A stretch of DNA of 64,000 bases from CTSOIL-112 sp964293815 (GCA_964293815.1 CAXYYC010000001.1:62001-126000); one strand, 5' to 3'; numbered from the stretch's first letter, positions 8,282-17,799 are shown. Translations and numbers: made by a program. The notes: generated from the sequence alone by a model not told the origin.

Positions 8282-9622
8282 TCACACGCGACCTTTCAAA
8301 ACCGCCATGTACGCCGGCTTGAGCAGTGCATATTTGAGTAACCAAGCCAAATAGCTGTCTTGCAGCGGTTCAATCAGCGGCAAACTCGGTGTCAATGTGC
8401 CATCGTAATCAAACTCAATCAGCAACGCAGAGCCCTCGCGAGTCAGCAACGGGCATGAGGTGTAACCGTCAAACAGCTGATCGGCGGCCTTACCCTGAAT
8501 GGTTTGCAGCAGGTTGTGAACAACAATCGGTGCGCTCTTTTTCACCGTCGCAGCCGTTTTCCCTCGCGCCGTGCCGTTAATATCGCCGATGCCAAATATA
8601 TTCGGGTAGCGTTTATGCTGCAAAGTGCCTTTGTCCACCTCCAACCAGCCTGCATTGGGCTGTCCCTCCGCGATAACCAGTGGACTATTCTTCACCGAAT
8701 CGGGCGCGTACATGGGCGGAACCACATGTAGAAAATCATAGGACTCCTTGTGAATATTGCCACCACTGTCTTTGAAATGCGCTTGGCGCGCACCAATATC
8801 CACGCCAACCAATTCTTGCTCAAAATGCGTCGCAACAGGCGTAGGCAATTTTTCCCAGCGCGCCAATACATGGTCATTGACCACCTTCACGCTAAAAATG
8901 CTTTGGATTGGCGTATAAAAATCGATTGTGGCATCTTGGGATCTGCCACTTTCGCGCAAGCGATCGGACACCATGAAAGTCATTTTCAACGGCGCGCCCG
9001 CGCATTTCATCGGGGTTTTCGCCAACGTCATCACCGCACGCCCACCTTTTTGACGAAAAGCATCCATCGCCTGCCAGGTATTTGCGGCGGCAACGGGACT
9101 GTGATACACGCTGGCCAAGCCATTCTGACCAATTGCGTTCACATCCATGCCTTCAAGTTTGTCGTACCCCAAACGCACACCGGTCGCCACCACCAGATAG
9201 TCGTATTCGAGCGTTTGCCCCGAAGCTGTCGTCACTTTATTCGCGTCTGGAGCGAACTCGGCAATCGGTTCGCGTATCCACTCAACCCCTTGAGGCATCA
9301 AGCGTTCATTGCGATCGCTGACTTTATCCGCCGACCAAATACCAGTCGCTACCAAGGTATAGCCGGGTTGGTAGTTGTGCTCTTGCTTACCGTCAATCAC
9401 GGTAATTTTGGCATTGGGTAATTGTTTCCGCAGACGAGTGGCAACCGCTAATCCACCCAGACCGCTACCGGCGATGACCACACGCACTGCTTGACTCAAT
9501 GTCTGCGCATGCGCGGCCTGCGGCTGAGTGAGTAAGTGACCACTCAGGACGCTTGCCCCTGAAATCATCGCCGTTTGTTTCAAAAACGAGCGACGTTGGG
9601 GATTAATTTGATGATTTTCCAT
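8282..9622 (-). CDS. Sulfide:quinone oxidoreductase-like flavoprotein with Tat signal
   Basis: A 446-residue FAD protein. The start at 9622 follows AGGAGGTG; a longer ATG at 9640 would place that site inside the coding region. The N-terminus is a twin-arginine signal (RRSFLK, then a hydrophobic run to AHA). The FAD motif VVIAGSGLGGLAVA is at about residues 47-60. TPMKCAGAPLK carries the Cys typical of type II SQRs; a further Cys is in YTSCPLLT near residue 380. SQRs oxidise sulfide to polysulfide and reduce quinone at the membrane. The Tat signal suggests a periplasmic-side enzyme. It sits beside an RND pump and an ArsR regulator. Confidence 0.85.
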   Translation of the reverse strand: MENHQINPQRRSFLKQTAMISGASVLSGHLLTQPQAAHAQTLSQAVRVVIAGSGLGGLAVATRLRKQLPNAKITVIDGKQEHNYQPGYTLVATGIWSADKVSDRNERLMPQGVEWIREPIAEFAPDANKVTTASGQTLEYDYLVVATGVRLGYDKLEGMDVNAIGQNGLASVYHSPVAAANTWQAMDAFRQKGGRAVMTLAKTPMKCAGAPLKMTFMVSDRLRESGRSQDATIDFYTPIQSIFSVKVVNDHVLARWEKLPTPVATHFEQELVGVDIGARQAHFKDSGGNIHKESYDFLHVVPPMYAPDSVKNSPLVIAEGQPNAGWLEVDKGTLQHKRYPNIFGIGDINGTARGKTAATVKKSAPIVVHNLLQTIQGKAADQLFDGYTSCPLLTREGSALLIEFDYDGTLTPSLPLIEPLQDSYLAWLLKYALLKPAYMAVLKGRV

Positions 9623-9826
9623 ATCACACCTCCTCTTCAAACAACAACATCAAGGGCGGCTTGATTATTTTTATACGCCCCACGAATCCGCCGGTTGATC
9701 CCCGACGTGATCTGCTGTGATTGTTTTTTAGTGTAATAGGGTTGGAATGATTGTCTGGTTTATTTTGTCTGCGCTATAGAGACATTATACATCGTCATCG
9801 TGACACATCCACTCATCATTCATGCG

Positions 9827-11227
9827 TCATTCACGCACCCATTGAGTGACAGTATTCGCATCCAAACTTTGCACCAATGCACCCAAACGCAATCGGCTGA
9901 GGACGTAGTTTTCTTTCGCTGCTTCTAAGTTGATGCGTACTTGGGTGTTTTGATTTTGTGCGTTCAAAACGTCCAACAGGGTGCGGTGTCCGACTTCTTG
10001 GCCGGTTTTGGTTGCATCCAGTCGCGCTGCGCTGGCTTTGAGCGCTTGGTTCAATGCGGTCACTTGTAACTCGGCCGTTTTCGCGCCCAGCCATGCGGCA
10101 TTGACGTTTTGCTCCACTTGCTCTTGGGCGCGTGTTAAGTCGATTTGTGCTTTTCTCAATGCGGCTTGCGCTTCTTTGTATTTCGCGCTGTTGTAGCCAC
10201 CGGTGTACAGGGGTACGCTCAGTTGTACGCCGATCATATTGCTTTTTTCTTGGTTCTTGGCTGCGCCGTAATCACCGTCACCGCTGAGTTTTTGACGACC
10301 GATTTGCCCGACCAAATCGAGTGATGCGGAGGCGCCGAGGGTGTATTCTTGGGCTTTGGCTTGTGCATTTTGCACTGCCAAGGCTTGCATTTGCGTTTCA
10401 ATATTGTTTTGTTTGGCTTGCTCCAACCACACGGCAACCGGTTCTAATTTCGGTAGCGGATTGCGCAATTGCAGTGAGTTGGGCAAGGATGCGGGCAGGT
10501 GGCCGATGCTGTCGTGCAGGCGCTGTAATTTGATCTGTAAGTCACTTTGTGCGCCGTAATGTGTGGCTTGAATTTCTGCCAGACGCGCTTGCGCTTCGTA
10601 GACTTCGGTGATTGGGCGATTGCCAATGTCGAAGCGATATTGGGCTTCTTCGGCGAATTTTTGTGTGGCGTTCAGTTCTGAGCTGAGCAGTTGTAGCTTT
10701 TGCTGCGCCAGTTGTGCATCAAAGTAGCGCTCGGCAATGCGCACGATGAGTGCTTGTTCTGCGCCTTGTTTTTGTAAATCGGTCATTTGCGCGCCGAGTT
10801 TGAGCTGCTTGCTCTGGGCTTTGCGCGTGGGATTGAACAGCGGTTGCTTCGCACTGATCGCCCATTGTGTGGCGGTTCCGTTGCTAATGGAGGTGTTGAA
10901 ATCTGCCACTTGATTGAACATATTCATGCTCGGAGCCGAGAACTGTGCGCCGGAGGTTTTGGTCTCATGCGAGCTTTTGCCAATCGATCCGCTGAGCAAT
11001 ACCTGTGGTCGCCACAGGCTTTTTGCTTGGTCGCGCAGGGACTCTGCCGTCTGCGTCAGCGTGTCTGCCGCAAGGTATTCTTTATCATGCAGTTTGGCCG
11101 CGGAGATGGCTTCGGACAGGCTCAGGTCATCCGCATACGCTGCACCTGAGAACGCTAATGCAAGACCCAGCGTGAGCTTGCTCAACGTCAATAAGCTTGT
11201 GTTCTGAGTATGCACGACCCATTTCAT
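9827..11227 (-). CDS. TolC-family outer-membrane efflux protein
   Basis: A 466-residue outer-membrane channel. The start at 11227 has GGGAGAA upstream and gives a signal peptide ending SGAAYADD. The body shows the two TolC repeats: long amphipathic helices rich in Ala/Gln/Glu, each following a DLSLSEAI or PLP-type segment, and the ending LLDVLNAQN...ARINL-like pattern (here TLLDVLNAQN). It completes the tripartite pump encoded upstream on the same strand and is the last gene of that transcript. The SQR gene begins 204 bases further on and may have its own promoter. Confidence 0.92.
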   Translation of the reverse strand: MKWVVHTQNTSLLTLSKLTLGLALAFSGAAYADDLSLSEAISAAKLHDKEYLAADTLTQTAESLRDQAKSLWRPQVLLSGSIGKSSHETKTSGAQFSAPSMNMFNQVADFNTSISNGTATQWAISAKQPLFNPTRKAQSKQLKLGAQMTDLQKQGAEQALIVRIAERYFDAQLAQQKLQLLSSELNATQKFAEEAQYRFDIGNRPITEVYEAQARLAEIQATHYGAQSDLQIKLQRLHDSIGHLPASLPNSLQLRNPLPKLEPVAVWLEQAKQNNIETQMQALAVQNAQAKAQEYTLGASASLDLVGQIGRQKLSGDGDYGAAKNQEKSNMIGVQLSVPLYTGGYNSAKYKEAQAALRKAQIDLTRAQEQVEQNVNAAWLGAKTAELQVTALNQALKASAARLDATKTGQEVGHRTLLDVLNAQNQNTQVRINLEAAKENYVLSRLRLGALVQSLDANTVTQWVRE

Positions 11228-11267
11228 ACGATTCTCCCGATCCATCCAATGCTCTATATTCAGTGGT

Positions 11268-11477
11268 TTAGCAACCGCTTTTAACGCCCAGCTTGCGGAA
11301 GATTTTTTCCGGCAAACACCAGCAGGTAAACGCGCTTTGTACAAAATTCAAACCCACAAATGCGGTAAATGCCAGCCACCATTGATTCACGAACAGTGGG
11401 CTCGCAGGCGCGCCCAACGCCAGTGAAATCAAAATGAACGAACCGCCCATCAAACGAGTTAAGCCCCATGAAGTCAT
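11268..11477 (-). CDS. DUF2892 (YgaP-type) small membrane protein
   Basis: A 69-residue protein with two hydrophobic helices and the ending CWCLPEKIFRKLGVKSGC. AAGGAGAG precedes the start at 11477. DUF2892 is the membrane part of the rhodanese YgaP and often occurs near sulfur-handling genes. Three Cys residues lie near the C-terminus, in CWCLP and SGC. It sits between the RND pump gene and tolC, 22 and 40 bases from its neighbours, so it belongs to the same operon. A second, independent DUF2892 gene lies at 16419-16613. Confidence 0.8.
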   Translation of the reverse strand: MTSWGLTRLMGGSFILISLALGAPASPLFVNQWWLAFTAFVGLNFVQSAFTCWCLPEKIFRKLGVKSGC

Positions 11478-11499
11478 TTGTCTCTCCTTACCTTCAAAT

Positions 11500-14400
11500 T
11501 CAAAGTGATTGTGATTGATTGGCGTATTTTTTACGATACGCAACGTAATACAACAGCGGAATCACCACCAAAGTCAAAATGGTGGACACGAAAATCCCAA
11601 AAATCAACGAAATCGCCAAGCCATTAAAAATCGGGTCATCCAAAATAAAGAATGCGCCCATCATTGCCGCCAAACCGGTCAACATAATCGGCTGCGCACG
11701 GGTAATCGCCGACTCGATAATCGCCTGAGCGAACGGCATCCCTTGCTCAGTTTGCAAACGAATAAAATCCACCAACAAAATCGAATTGCGCACGATAATC
11801 CCCGCCAGCGCAATCATCCCGATCATACTGGTCGCCGTATATTGCGCCCCAAGCAGTGCATGACCCGGCATCACACCGATGATGGTCAAAGGAATCGGCG
11901 CCATGATAATCAGCGGCGTGAGGTAGGAGCCAAACTGCGCCACCACCAGCAAATAGATCAAAATCAAACCGACACCGTAGGCCAAGCCCATATCACGGAA
12001 GGTTTCATAGGTAATCTGCCACTCACCATCCCACTTGATCGAGTAACCGCGATAAGTATCATCCGGCTGTTTGATAAAGTAATCCGTCAGTTTGCCGCCA
12101 TCGGGCGAAGTGATTTTTGCAATATCACCCCGCATGCCAAACATCCCATACAACGGACTGTCAATTTTGCCCGCCATATCGCCCACCACGAAATTCACCG
12201 GCAGCAAATCCTTGTGATAAATCGCTTGCTCGCGCACCGTATCGCTCACATTGACCAGCTCACGAATCGGCACACTCTGCCCCATCGCATTGCGCACGGT
12301 CATTTGCAACAAGCTGTCCAAGCTCCCTTGCTGATTGGCCGGTAATTGCAAAGTCACCGCATCAGGATATTTACTCTGATTGTGCAAATAAGTGGTTGCC
12401 TCTCCGGCCAAGCCCGCACGCAGCGTGGCAACGATGCTCTGCTGCGGCACGCCGAGCAAAGCCGCTTTGCGACGATCAATGGTCAATAGCGTGCGCGGCG
12501 CATCAGCCGGTGCGCTGTCGTCCACGTCAACGATATTGTCCGTACTGGTGAATACCTCACGCACCTTTTTCGCAATTTGTGTGCGCACCGCATCGTCCGG
12601 CCCGTAGACTTCGGCAACAATCGGCGATAGTACCGGCGGCCCAGGTGGCACTTCCACCACTTTCACGTTGGCGTTGTAGCGCGCGCCGATTTTTTGTAAT
12701 TCAGGGCGCAGGCGCGTGGCAATCGCATGGCTTTTCTCACTGCGGTGGTGTTTGTCTTTTAGGTTAACAATCAACTCACCGTATTCGCCGCCACTGCGCA
12801 AGTAGTATTGACGCACCAAACCGTTAAAATTAATCGGTGCCGCCGTTCCTGCGTAGGCTTGATAATTGGTGACTTCGGGTACAGTGCCCAGATAGGCGCC
12901 CAAGTCGTGCAACACCGCTGAAGTCTGCTCCAGCGCCGTCCCTGCGGGCATATCCACCACCACTTGGAATTCAGATTTGTTATCGAACGGCAGCATTTTT
13001 AATTGAACCAAGCCAATCACCGGCAGCACCATTGAGAGCGCAATCAGGCCAAAGACACCCAAACCCAGCTTGAAGCGATTTTTCGCACCGCTTTTTTCGT
13101 CCAACAGCGGACGGAATACTTTCTCAAACATTGGACGCAATTTTGCCGATAGACCGTCGTGGTGCTGAGGCTCTTTGTTCAGCCAAAGGCGCGCCATCCA
13201 CGGCGTCACGACAAAAGCAATCGCCAATGACAGTAACATCCCCATGCTGGCATTGATCGGGATCGGGCTCATGTACGGCCCCATCAAACCGCTGACAAAC
13301 GCCATCGGCAGCAATGCGGCAATCACGGTGAGCGTGGCCAAAATCGTCGGACCGCCGACTTCGTCAACCGCACCGGGAATAATTTGTGCCAGCGTTTTAT
13401 TGGGGAATAATTGCTGATGGCGATGAATATTCTCAACGACCACAATCGCATCATCGACCAAAATCCCGATGGAGAAAATCAGTGCGAACAGCGATACGCG
13501 ATTGAGCGTAAAGCCCCACGCCCACGAGGCAAACAGCGTCGCCATCAAGGTCAATGCCACCGCAGCACCGACAATCGCGGCTTCGCGCCGCCCCAGCGCG
13601 AAATACACCAGCGCCACGACAGAGAGCGTTGCGAATATCAATTTTTGAATCAGTTTAACGGCCTTGTCATTCGCCGTCGCGCCGTAGTTGCGCGTTTCCG
13701 CAACGGTTACATCGGACGGAATCACGGTGTTTTGCAGTTGCCCGACACGCGCCATGACTTTGTCCGCGACATCAATCGCATTCGAACCCGGTTTTTTCGT
13801 CACGCTCATGGTGACAGCCGGATATTCGCCAAACGTGGCATTGAGTGATTGGCCATCGACCATATCGTTTGCGGTCTGACCGAACCACACATAGCTGCTC
13901 GGCGGCGGCGCACCGTCTCGCACAGTCGCAATGTCGCTCACATACACCGGATGACCGTTGCTCACGCCGACGATGATTTCACCGACGTCCTGAGCATTTT
14001 GTAAATGTGCGCCGGTTTCGACGTATACGGTTTGATTGCCGGTGAGTAAGTTGCCAATCGGCATGCCCATATTGGCTGATTGCAAAGCCTGACGAATTTC
14101 GTTCACGCTCACGCCCGAGCTGGCCATGCGCGCGCCGTCAAGCTCAACCATGACGGCGCGTCCCGGGCCGCCGATGGTTTTAATTTCGCGCGTGCCGTCC
14201 ACTCGTTTAAGTTCGGCTTCCAAACTGTGCGCCACGCGCTCCAGTTCGCTGACATTGGTTTGCGCATTTTTGCTGTACAACGCGAGAGTAACAATCGGCA
14301 CATCGTCAATGCCTTTGGGTTTGACGATCGGCGGCTGTACACCCAGTCCCTGCGGTAGCCAGTCGGTATTGGAATTGAGCGTGTCGTACAAGCGCACCAG

Positions 14401-14778
14401 CGCTTCGGTACGCGGTACGCCCACTTTGTACTGAATGGTGACCACCGCCATCCCTGGGCGAGAAACGGACATGGTGTGCTCAACATCGGCGATTTGTCCC
14501 AAAACCTGCTCAGCCGGCCCTGCAACCATGCGCTCGACATCTTTGGCCGATGCGCCGGGGAATGGGATCAGCACGTTCGCCATGGTGACGTTGATCTGCG
14601 GTTCTTCTTCACGCGGCGTGACCAAAACGGCAAAAATCCCCAACAGCAGGGCAACCAGTGCCAGCAACGGTGTGATTTGCGCCGATTGGAAAAACGCGGC
14701 AATGCGACCTGAAATGCCCATTTTGGCTTTTTCAGGTTCAGCTACCTGCGGCGGCGTGTGTTGATCGGGTGTGCTCAT
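11500..14778 (-). CDS. Efflux RND transporter permease subunit
   Basis: A 1092-residue inner-membrane pump of the AcrB/HAE1 type. It has an N-terminal cytoplasmic tail of about 35 residues, TM1, then the periplasmic loop with PFPGASAKDVE and AGPAEQVL. The proton-relay Asp pair is in ILVDDAIVVVENIHRH in TM4. The second half repeats the fold. It is proton-driven and would expel its substrate through the adaptor and TolC proteins encoded on either side. No heavy-metal (CusA-type) signature was recognised. The substrate is unknown; the sulfide-oxidising context suggests a sulfur-related or thiol-reactive compound, which is inference. Confidence 0.93.
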   Translation of the reverse strand: MSTPDQHTPPQVAEPEKAKMGISGRIAAFFQSAQITPLLALVALLLGIFAVLVTPREEEPQINVTMANVLIPFPGASAKDVERMVAGPAEQVLGQIADVEHTMSVSRPGMAVVTIQYKVGVPRTEALVRLYDTLNSNTDWLPQGLGVQPPIVKPKGIDDVPIVTLALYSKNAQTNVSELERVAHSLEAELKRVDGTREIKTIGGPGRAVMVELDGARMASSGVSVNEIRQALQSANMGMPIGNLLTGNQTVYVETGAHLQNAQDVGEIIVGVSNGHPVYVSDIATVRDGAPPPSSYVWFGQTANDMVDGQSLNATFGEYPAVTMSVTKKPGSNAIDVADKVMARVGQLQNTVIPSDVTVAETRNYGATANDKAVKLIQKLIFATLSVVALVYFALGRREAAIVGAAVALTLMATLFASWAWGFTLNRVSLFALIFSIGILVDDAIVVVENIHRHQQLFPNKTLAQIIPGAVDEVGGPTILATLTVIAALLPMAFVSGLMGPYMSPIPINASMGMLLSLAIAFVVTPWMARLWLNKEPQHHDGLSAKLRPMFEKVFRPLLDEKSGAKNRFKLGLGVFGLIALSMVLPVIGLVQLKMLPFDNKSEFQVVVDMPAGTALEQTSAVLHDLGAYLGTVPEVTNYQAYAGTAAPINFNGLVRQYYLRSGGEYGELIVNLKDKHHRSEKSHAIATRLRPELQKIGARYNANVKVVEVPPGPPVLSPIVAEVYGPDDAVRTQIAKKVREVFTSTDNIVDVDDSAPADAPRTLLTIDRRKAALLGVPQQSIVATLRAGLAGEATTYLHNQSKYPDAVTLQLPANQQGSLDSLLQMTVRNAMGQSVPIRELVNVSDTVREQAIYHKDLLPVNFVVGDMAGKIDSPLYGMFGMRGDIAKITSPDGGKLTDYFIKQPDDTYRGYSIKWDGEWQITYETFRDMGLAYGVGLILIYLLVVAQFGSYLTPLIIMAPIPLTIIGVMPGHALLGAQYTATSMIGMIALAGIIVRNSILLVDFIRLQTEQGMPFAQAIIESAITRAQPIMLTGLAAMMGAFFILDDPIFNGLAISLIFGIFVSTILTLVVIPLLYYVAYRKKYANQSQSL

Positions 14779-14830
14779 GCGAATTCCTTGTTCTGTCCGA
14801 GTTGCTCTGTCTGAGTTGCTTGCCCACTAC

Positions 14831-15847
14831 TTATTGCGCAGTTGCTGAGCTTGCAGCCGCCGCTTGTGGATCAACGGCGATTTCATCATTCGCCGACAGA
14901 CCGGTCAAAATTTGTACCTGATCGCCCTGCGTTTGTCCCAAACGCACTTGGCGCATGAGGAAAACACCTTCGGGTGATTTGACATACACCGCGTTCACCT
15001 CGCCGCGACGCAATACCACTGAGCTGGGAACCCAAATCGGCGTCACGCCGCTTTCCATACCTGCGGGCATTTCCATCCACACACGGGCAAATGTCCCCGG
15101 AATCAGATCAATATTGGTTTTATTTAAAGGCAAACGGATTGTGCCGCTGTGTGTCCGCGCATCAACCGCTGGTAAAACCTCCATTGACGCAGGAACCAAC
15201 CATTGATTCGCATCGGTCATACCTGCCAATTCAACACGCGCATTGGCTGATTTGGGCATTTGATTCAATTGCGTTTGCGGCACTTGCGCACTCACGCGCA
15301 TCGCCGATGGGTCAAAGATTTGCAACAGCGGCATACCCGGCATCGCCATTTCGCCCTGTTTGGCATTCACTTCGGTAATCACGCCGGAGAACGGCGCCTT
15401 GATGAGGAAGTAGCCCGATTGTGCAGTCGCCGCGGCCAATTGCACTTTAGCCTGCTCCAGCGCAGCTTTGCTGATGTAATTTTTACGATACAAGGCTTCT
15501 TGACGCGCATATTCGTTGCGCGCAGCCATCGCCGCTTGCTCGGCGGCTTGTCCATCAATGCGCAACAATAATTGACCCGCCGCCACGCGATCTCCGGCAC
15601 GCGCGCGGATTTCCACCACATTCCCCGCCACCTGCGCGGCAATGACGCTCTGGCGCACCGACTCGACGACACCATCAAAACTCATCTGTCCGGCGCTACC
15701 ACCTGCGACTACTTTGAGCGTTTGCAGATGAGCGGTTTTGACCGGCTCAACCTTGGCCTCGGGCGCTTTTTTCCCAAAAAGCCACCACGAACCGAGCGCC
15801 AATACCACGGCCAAAGCCACCCACCACACTATGCGATTTTGTTTCAT
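14831..15847 (-). CDS. RND efflux periplasmic adaptor subunit (MFP)
   Basis: A 338-residue membrane-fusion protein. I chose the start at 15847, with GAGGTGG just upstream, over an ATG at 15859. An N-terminal membrane anchor spans about residues 6-25. The lipoyl halves are around GNVVEIRARAGDRVAAGQLLLRID and FLIKAPFSGVITEVNAKQGE, separated by a short helical hairpin. Beta-barrel and membrane-proximal domains follow. It is the first gene of the leftward operon adaptor-pump-DUF2892-TolC and starts 134 bases from the divergent ArsR gene. Confidence 0.93.
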   Translation of the reverse strand: MKQNRIVWWVALAVVLALGSWWLFGKKAPEAKVEPVKTAHLQTLKVVAGGSAGQMSFDGVVESVRQSVIAAQVAGNVVEIRARAGDRVAAGQLLLRIDGQAAEQAAMAARNEYARQEALYRKNYISKAALEQAKVQLAAATAQSGYFLIKAPFSGVITEVNAKQGEMAMPGMPLLQIFDPSAMRVSAQVPQTQLNQMPKSANARVELAGMTDANQWLVPASMEVLPAVDARTHSGTIRLPLNKTNIDLIPGTFARVWMEMPAGMESGVTPIWVPSSVVLRRGEVNAVYVKSPEGVFLMRQVRLGQTQGDQVQILTGLSANDEIAVDPQAAAASSATAQ

Positions 15848-15891
15848 AAGCCACCTCATTCAATCATTCGGGTCATTATACACAATTTAAT

Positions 15892-15914
15892 CAAATAGTT
15901 AATTAGTTAATTTG
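15892..15914. promoter_or_regulatory. Candidate ArsR operator between pump operon and regulator
   Basis: An A+T-rich segment begins CAAAT and ends ATTTG (inverted arms) with two direct copies of AGTTAATT inside. It lies midway between the divergent adaptor and ArsR starts, where an autoregulating ArsR repressor would be expected to bind. The symmetry is imperfect, so this is a candidate only. Confidence 0.45.
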
Positions 15915-15981
15915 TTGTTTTATTGTACCAATAAGGTCTGTTCAAAGACGTTTTTCATCAAATTCGGGTAAGATGGACGCC

Positions 15982-16344
15982 ATGAAAACGACTGTCAAAG
16001 AAATGACCCCCGCCACCATTCAAGCCGTCGCACGCTACTTCCATGTGCTGTCTGACCCGACGCGCCTGACCATCCTCAACGAATTGCGCCAATCCGAGCA
16101 CAATGTCGGCGAATTGGCACAGATATGCGGCTACACGGCGGCCAATATTTCGCGACATTTGTCCCTATTGGCTCAGCAAGGCGTGGTCAGCCGAACCAGC
16201 CAAGGCAACAGCGTGTACTACCGCATTGCCGACGCAGCAGTGTACGAGCTGTGCGATGTGGTCTGCGGCAATATCGTCACGCATCTGCAAAAGCAGCAGG
16301 AAGAGCAGCAAAACCTCTTGGCCGAAGTGAGTGGTCACCGTTAA
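15982..16344 (+). CDS. ArsR-family transcriptional regulator with three cysteines
   Basis: A 120-residue winged-helix repressor. Two in-frame ATGs exist (15973 and 15982); GGGTAAG sits nine bases before 15982, so I prefer that one. The DNA-binding helix is in GELAQICGYTAANISRHLSLL and the wing in RTSQGNSVYYRI. Cysteines are at 49, within the recognition helix region, and at 91 and 95 (LCDVVC) in the C-terminal dimer helix. It is divergent from the RND operon and probably represses it and perhaps neighbouring genes. The Cys spacing differs from the pair I associate with the persulfide sensors BigR/SqrR, so the inducer is not assigned. Confidence 0.88.
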   Translation: MKTTVKEMTPATIQAVARYFHVLSDPTRLTILNELRQSEHNVGELAQICGYTAANISRHLSLLAQQGVVSRTSQGNSVYYRIADAAVYELCDVVCGNIVTHLQKQQEEQQNLLAEVSGHR

Positions 16345-16373
16345 TCACCACCGTTAATCACCCGCGAAAGAAC

Positions 16374-16404
16374 AAAAAAGCCCACGACATTGCGTGGGCT
16401 TTTT
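16374..16404. terminator. Bidirectional terminator after arsR-like gene
   Basis: The stem AGCCCACG, loop ACATTG, CGTGGGCT is flanked by A on the left and T on the right. It lies between the convergent ArsR and DUF2892 genes. Confidence 0.85.
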
Positions 16405-16418
16405 CACATAGCTAAAAA

Positions 16419-16613
16419 TCACTTCTTATTCATCGGGCAGGTATTAATGCCCAACAGCGAATACAGACCGCAACGGCTGAACAGTCCGGTCAGCAACGGC
16501 AAAATCCCGATGTATCCCCACGCACCGATTCGCCCCGAGGCGGCCAAACCGATCAATACCACACCGATCACGATGCGCAATACTTTATCAATACCACCTA
16601 CATTTGGACTCAT
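16419..16613 (-). CDS. DUF2892 (YgaP-type) membrane protein
   Basis: A 64-residue protein with the family's start MSPNVGGIDKVLRIVIGVVLIGLA, two hydrophobic helices, and CGLYSLLGINTC at the end, holding the two Cys typical of DUF2892 proteins. AAAGGAGAAG precedes the start. The homologous segment forms the membrane part of YgaP, whose partner domain is a rhodanese; no rhodanese is fused here. It is convergent with the ArsR gene and distinct in sequence from the DUF2892 protein at 11268-11477. Confidence 0.88.
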   Translation of the reverse strand: MSPNVGGIDKVLRIVIGVVLIGLAASGRIGAWGYIGILPLLTGLFSRCGLYSLLGINTCPMNKK

Positions 16614-16734
16614 AATCTTCTCCTTTTTTCAAAACACCATCAATCAACGTCAATGTCATGCTCGACACTGGGCAGGATCACCACAGTACCAAGACTATTT
16701 TACCGCCAAAACCATGCGGCGAGTGGAAAACACT

Positions 16735-17085
16735 TCAGCTTTGTGCGCTGAACTCGTCAAACGCCGCCAAAGCATTGGCCGCATACATCAGCGACGGACC
16801 GCCGCCGAGATACACCGACATATTCAAGGTTTCATTCAACTCGGCTTTGCTCGCGCCCAAACGCACCAACGCTTTGACATGAAAACCAATACAGCCATCA
16901 CAGCGCGTCGCCACGGCAATCGCCACGGCGATCAATTCCTTGGTTTTTTCGTCCAGCACATTGGTCTTGGTCGCTGTGCGCGCCAATTCGCCAAAGGCTT
17001 TCATCACCTCCGGCGACTCTTGCCGAAACGGTGCCAACTGCTGATTAATCTCACTGGTGAGTTCACGATACGATGGGATGGCCAT
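16735..17085 (-). CDS. Carboxymuconolactone decarboxylase/AhpD-like protein
   Basis: A 116-residue protein; the start at 17085 has GGAG ten bases upstream. The redox motif is in ATRCDGCIGFHV (a CxxC with the His that follows at +4), as in AhpD-type thiol peroxidase adaptors. The rest is the all-helical CMD fold (ALVRLGASKAELNETLNM). Such proteins cycle a disulfide and often act with peroxide or organic hydroperoxide reductases. It lies 121 bases upstream of the DUF2892 gene on the same strand. With the SQR-like protein it adds to a redox theme in this segment. Confidence 0.88.
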   Translation of the reverse strand: MAIPSYRELTSEINQQLAPFRQESPEVMKAFGELARTATKTNVLDEKTKELIAVAIAVATRCDGCIGFHVKALVRLGASKAELNETLNMSVYLGGGPSLMYAANALAAFDEFSAQS

Positions 17086-17206
17086 ACTAAGCTCCAAAAC
17101 GAGTTAATTACTATATTGCTATATTAGCATAAGTTTATTCGATTTGGTTCTAAAAACCCTTCGCGTAGGCAAAGGGTTGAGGCGTCGAAGCGGTAACATG
17201 AGCCGA

Positions 17207-17770
17207 CTACGTTGATTCAGGCGCATCCAAAATCGCCAAGGCCTTTTGGCAAATCTCAATCCAAAAACCCTCGTGCTGTATGCCCGAGGTCAAGACCAAA
17301 TTTTGCAATGCCTGCTTGCGCGTCGGCTCGCCTTGCTGACGGCTCAAATCACGCTGCTCGAATTCACGGTACAAGGCCAATTGCTCCTCGTGTAGGCGCA
17401 GACGGCGGCACAGTTCCTGCACCAAGCCTGTAGTTGATTCGGCATCCACAGAACCCAACGCCGCCTCGGCACGCAAACGCACCATCAGCTCATTGCGCAA
17501 TGGTTGCGGATCCATATTCGTACCGACCCAGCGGCTCAATTCCTCCTGACCCGCCGGTAAAATCTGATACGCACGCTTGCGGCCACGCCCCGATTCGGCG
17601 GGCAAAGAGGCGATCCAACCAAGCGCCTCCATCCGCGCCAATTCGCGGTAAATTTGCTGATGCGTCGCGTGCCAAAAATAGCCAAGCGAGCGGTCAAAGC
17701 GCTGCGCCAAATCCGAGCCGGCGGCAGAGCGCCCGACGAGAGCGGTCAGGAGTGCGTGAGGTAAAGACAT
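17207..17770 (-). CDS. PadR-family transcriptional regulator
   Basis: A 187-residue regulator. The N-terminal winged helix has LPHALLTALVGRSAAGSDLA and the F-x-H-A-T-H-Q-Q-I-Y-R-E-L pattern typical of PadR. The C-terminal half is a helical dimer domain of the longer PadR subfamily. It is divergent from the large oxidoreductase fusion, with two matching palindromes between them, which suggests it represses both itself and that gene. PadR proteins often answer to phenolic acids, but here the target looks like fatty-acid metabolism, so the ligand is open. Confidence 0.9.
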   Translation of the reverse strand: MSLPHALLTALVGRSAAGSDLAQRFDRSLGYFWHATHQQIYRELARMEALGWIASLPAESGRGRKRAYQILPAGQEELSRWVGTNMDPQPLRNELMVRLRAEAALGSVDAESTTGLVQELCRRLRLHEEQLALYREFEQRDLSRQQGEPTRKQALQNLVLTSGIQHEGFWIEICQKALAILDAPEST

Positions 17771-17799
17771 GGCGAAATTCTAAAGGACACACTATTTTT

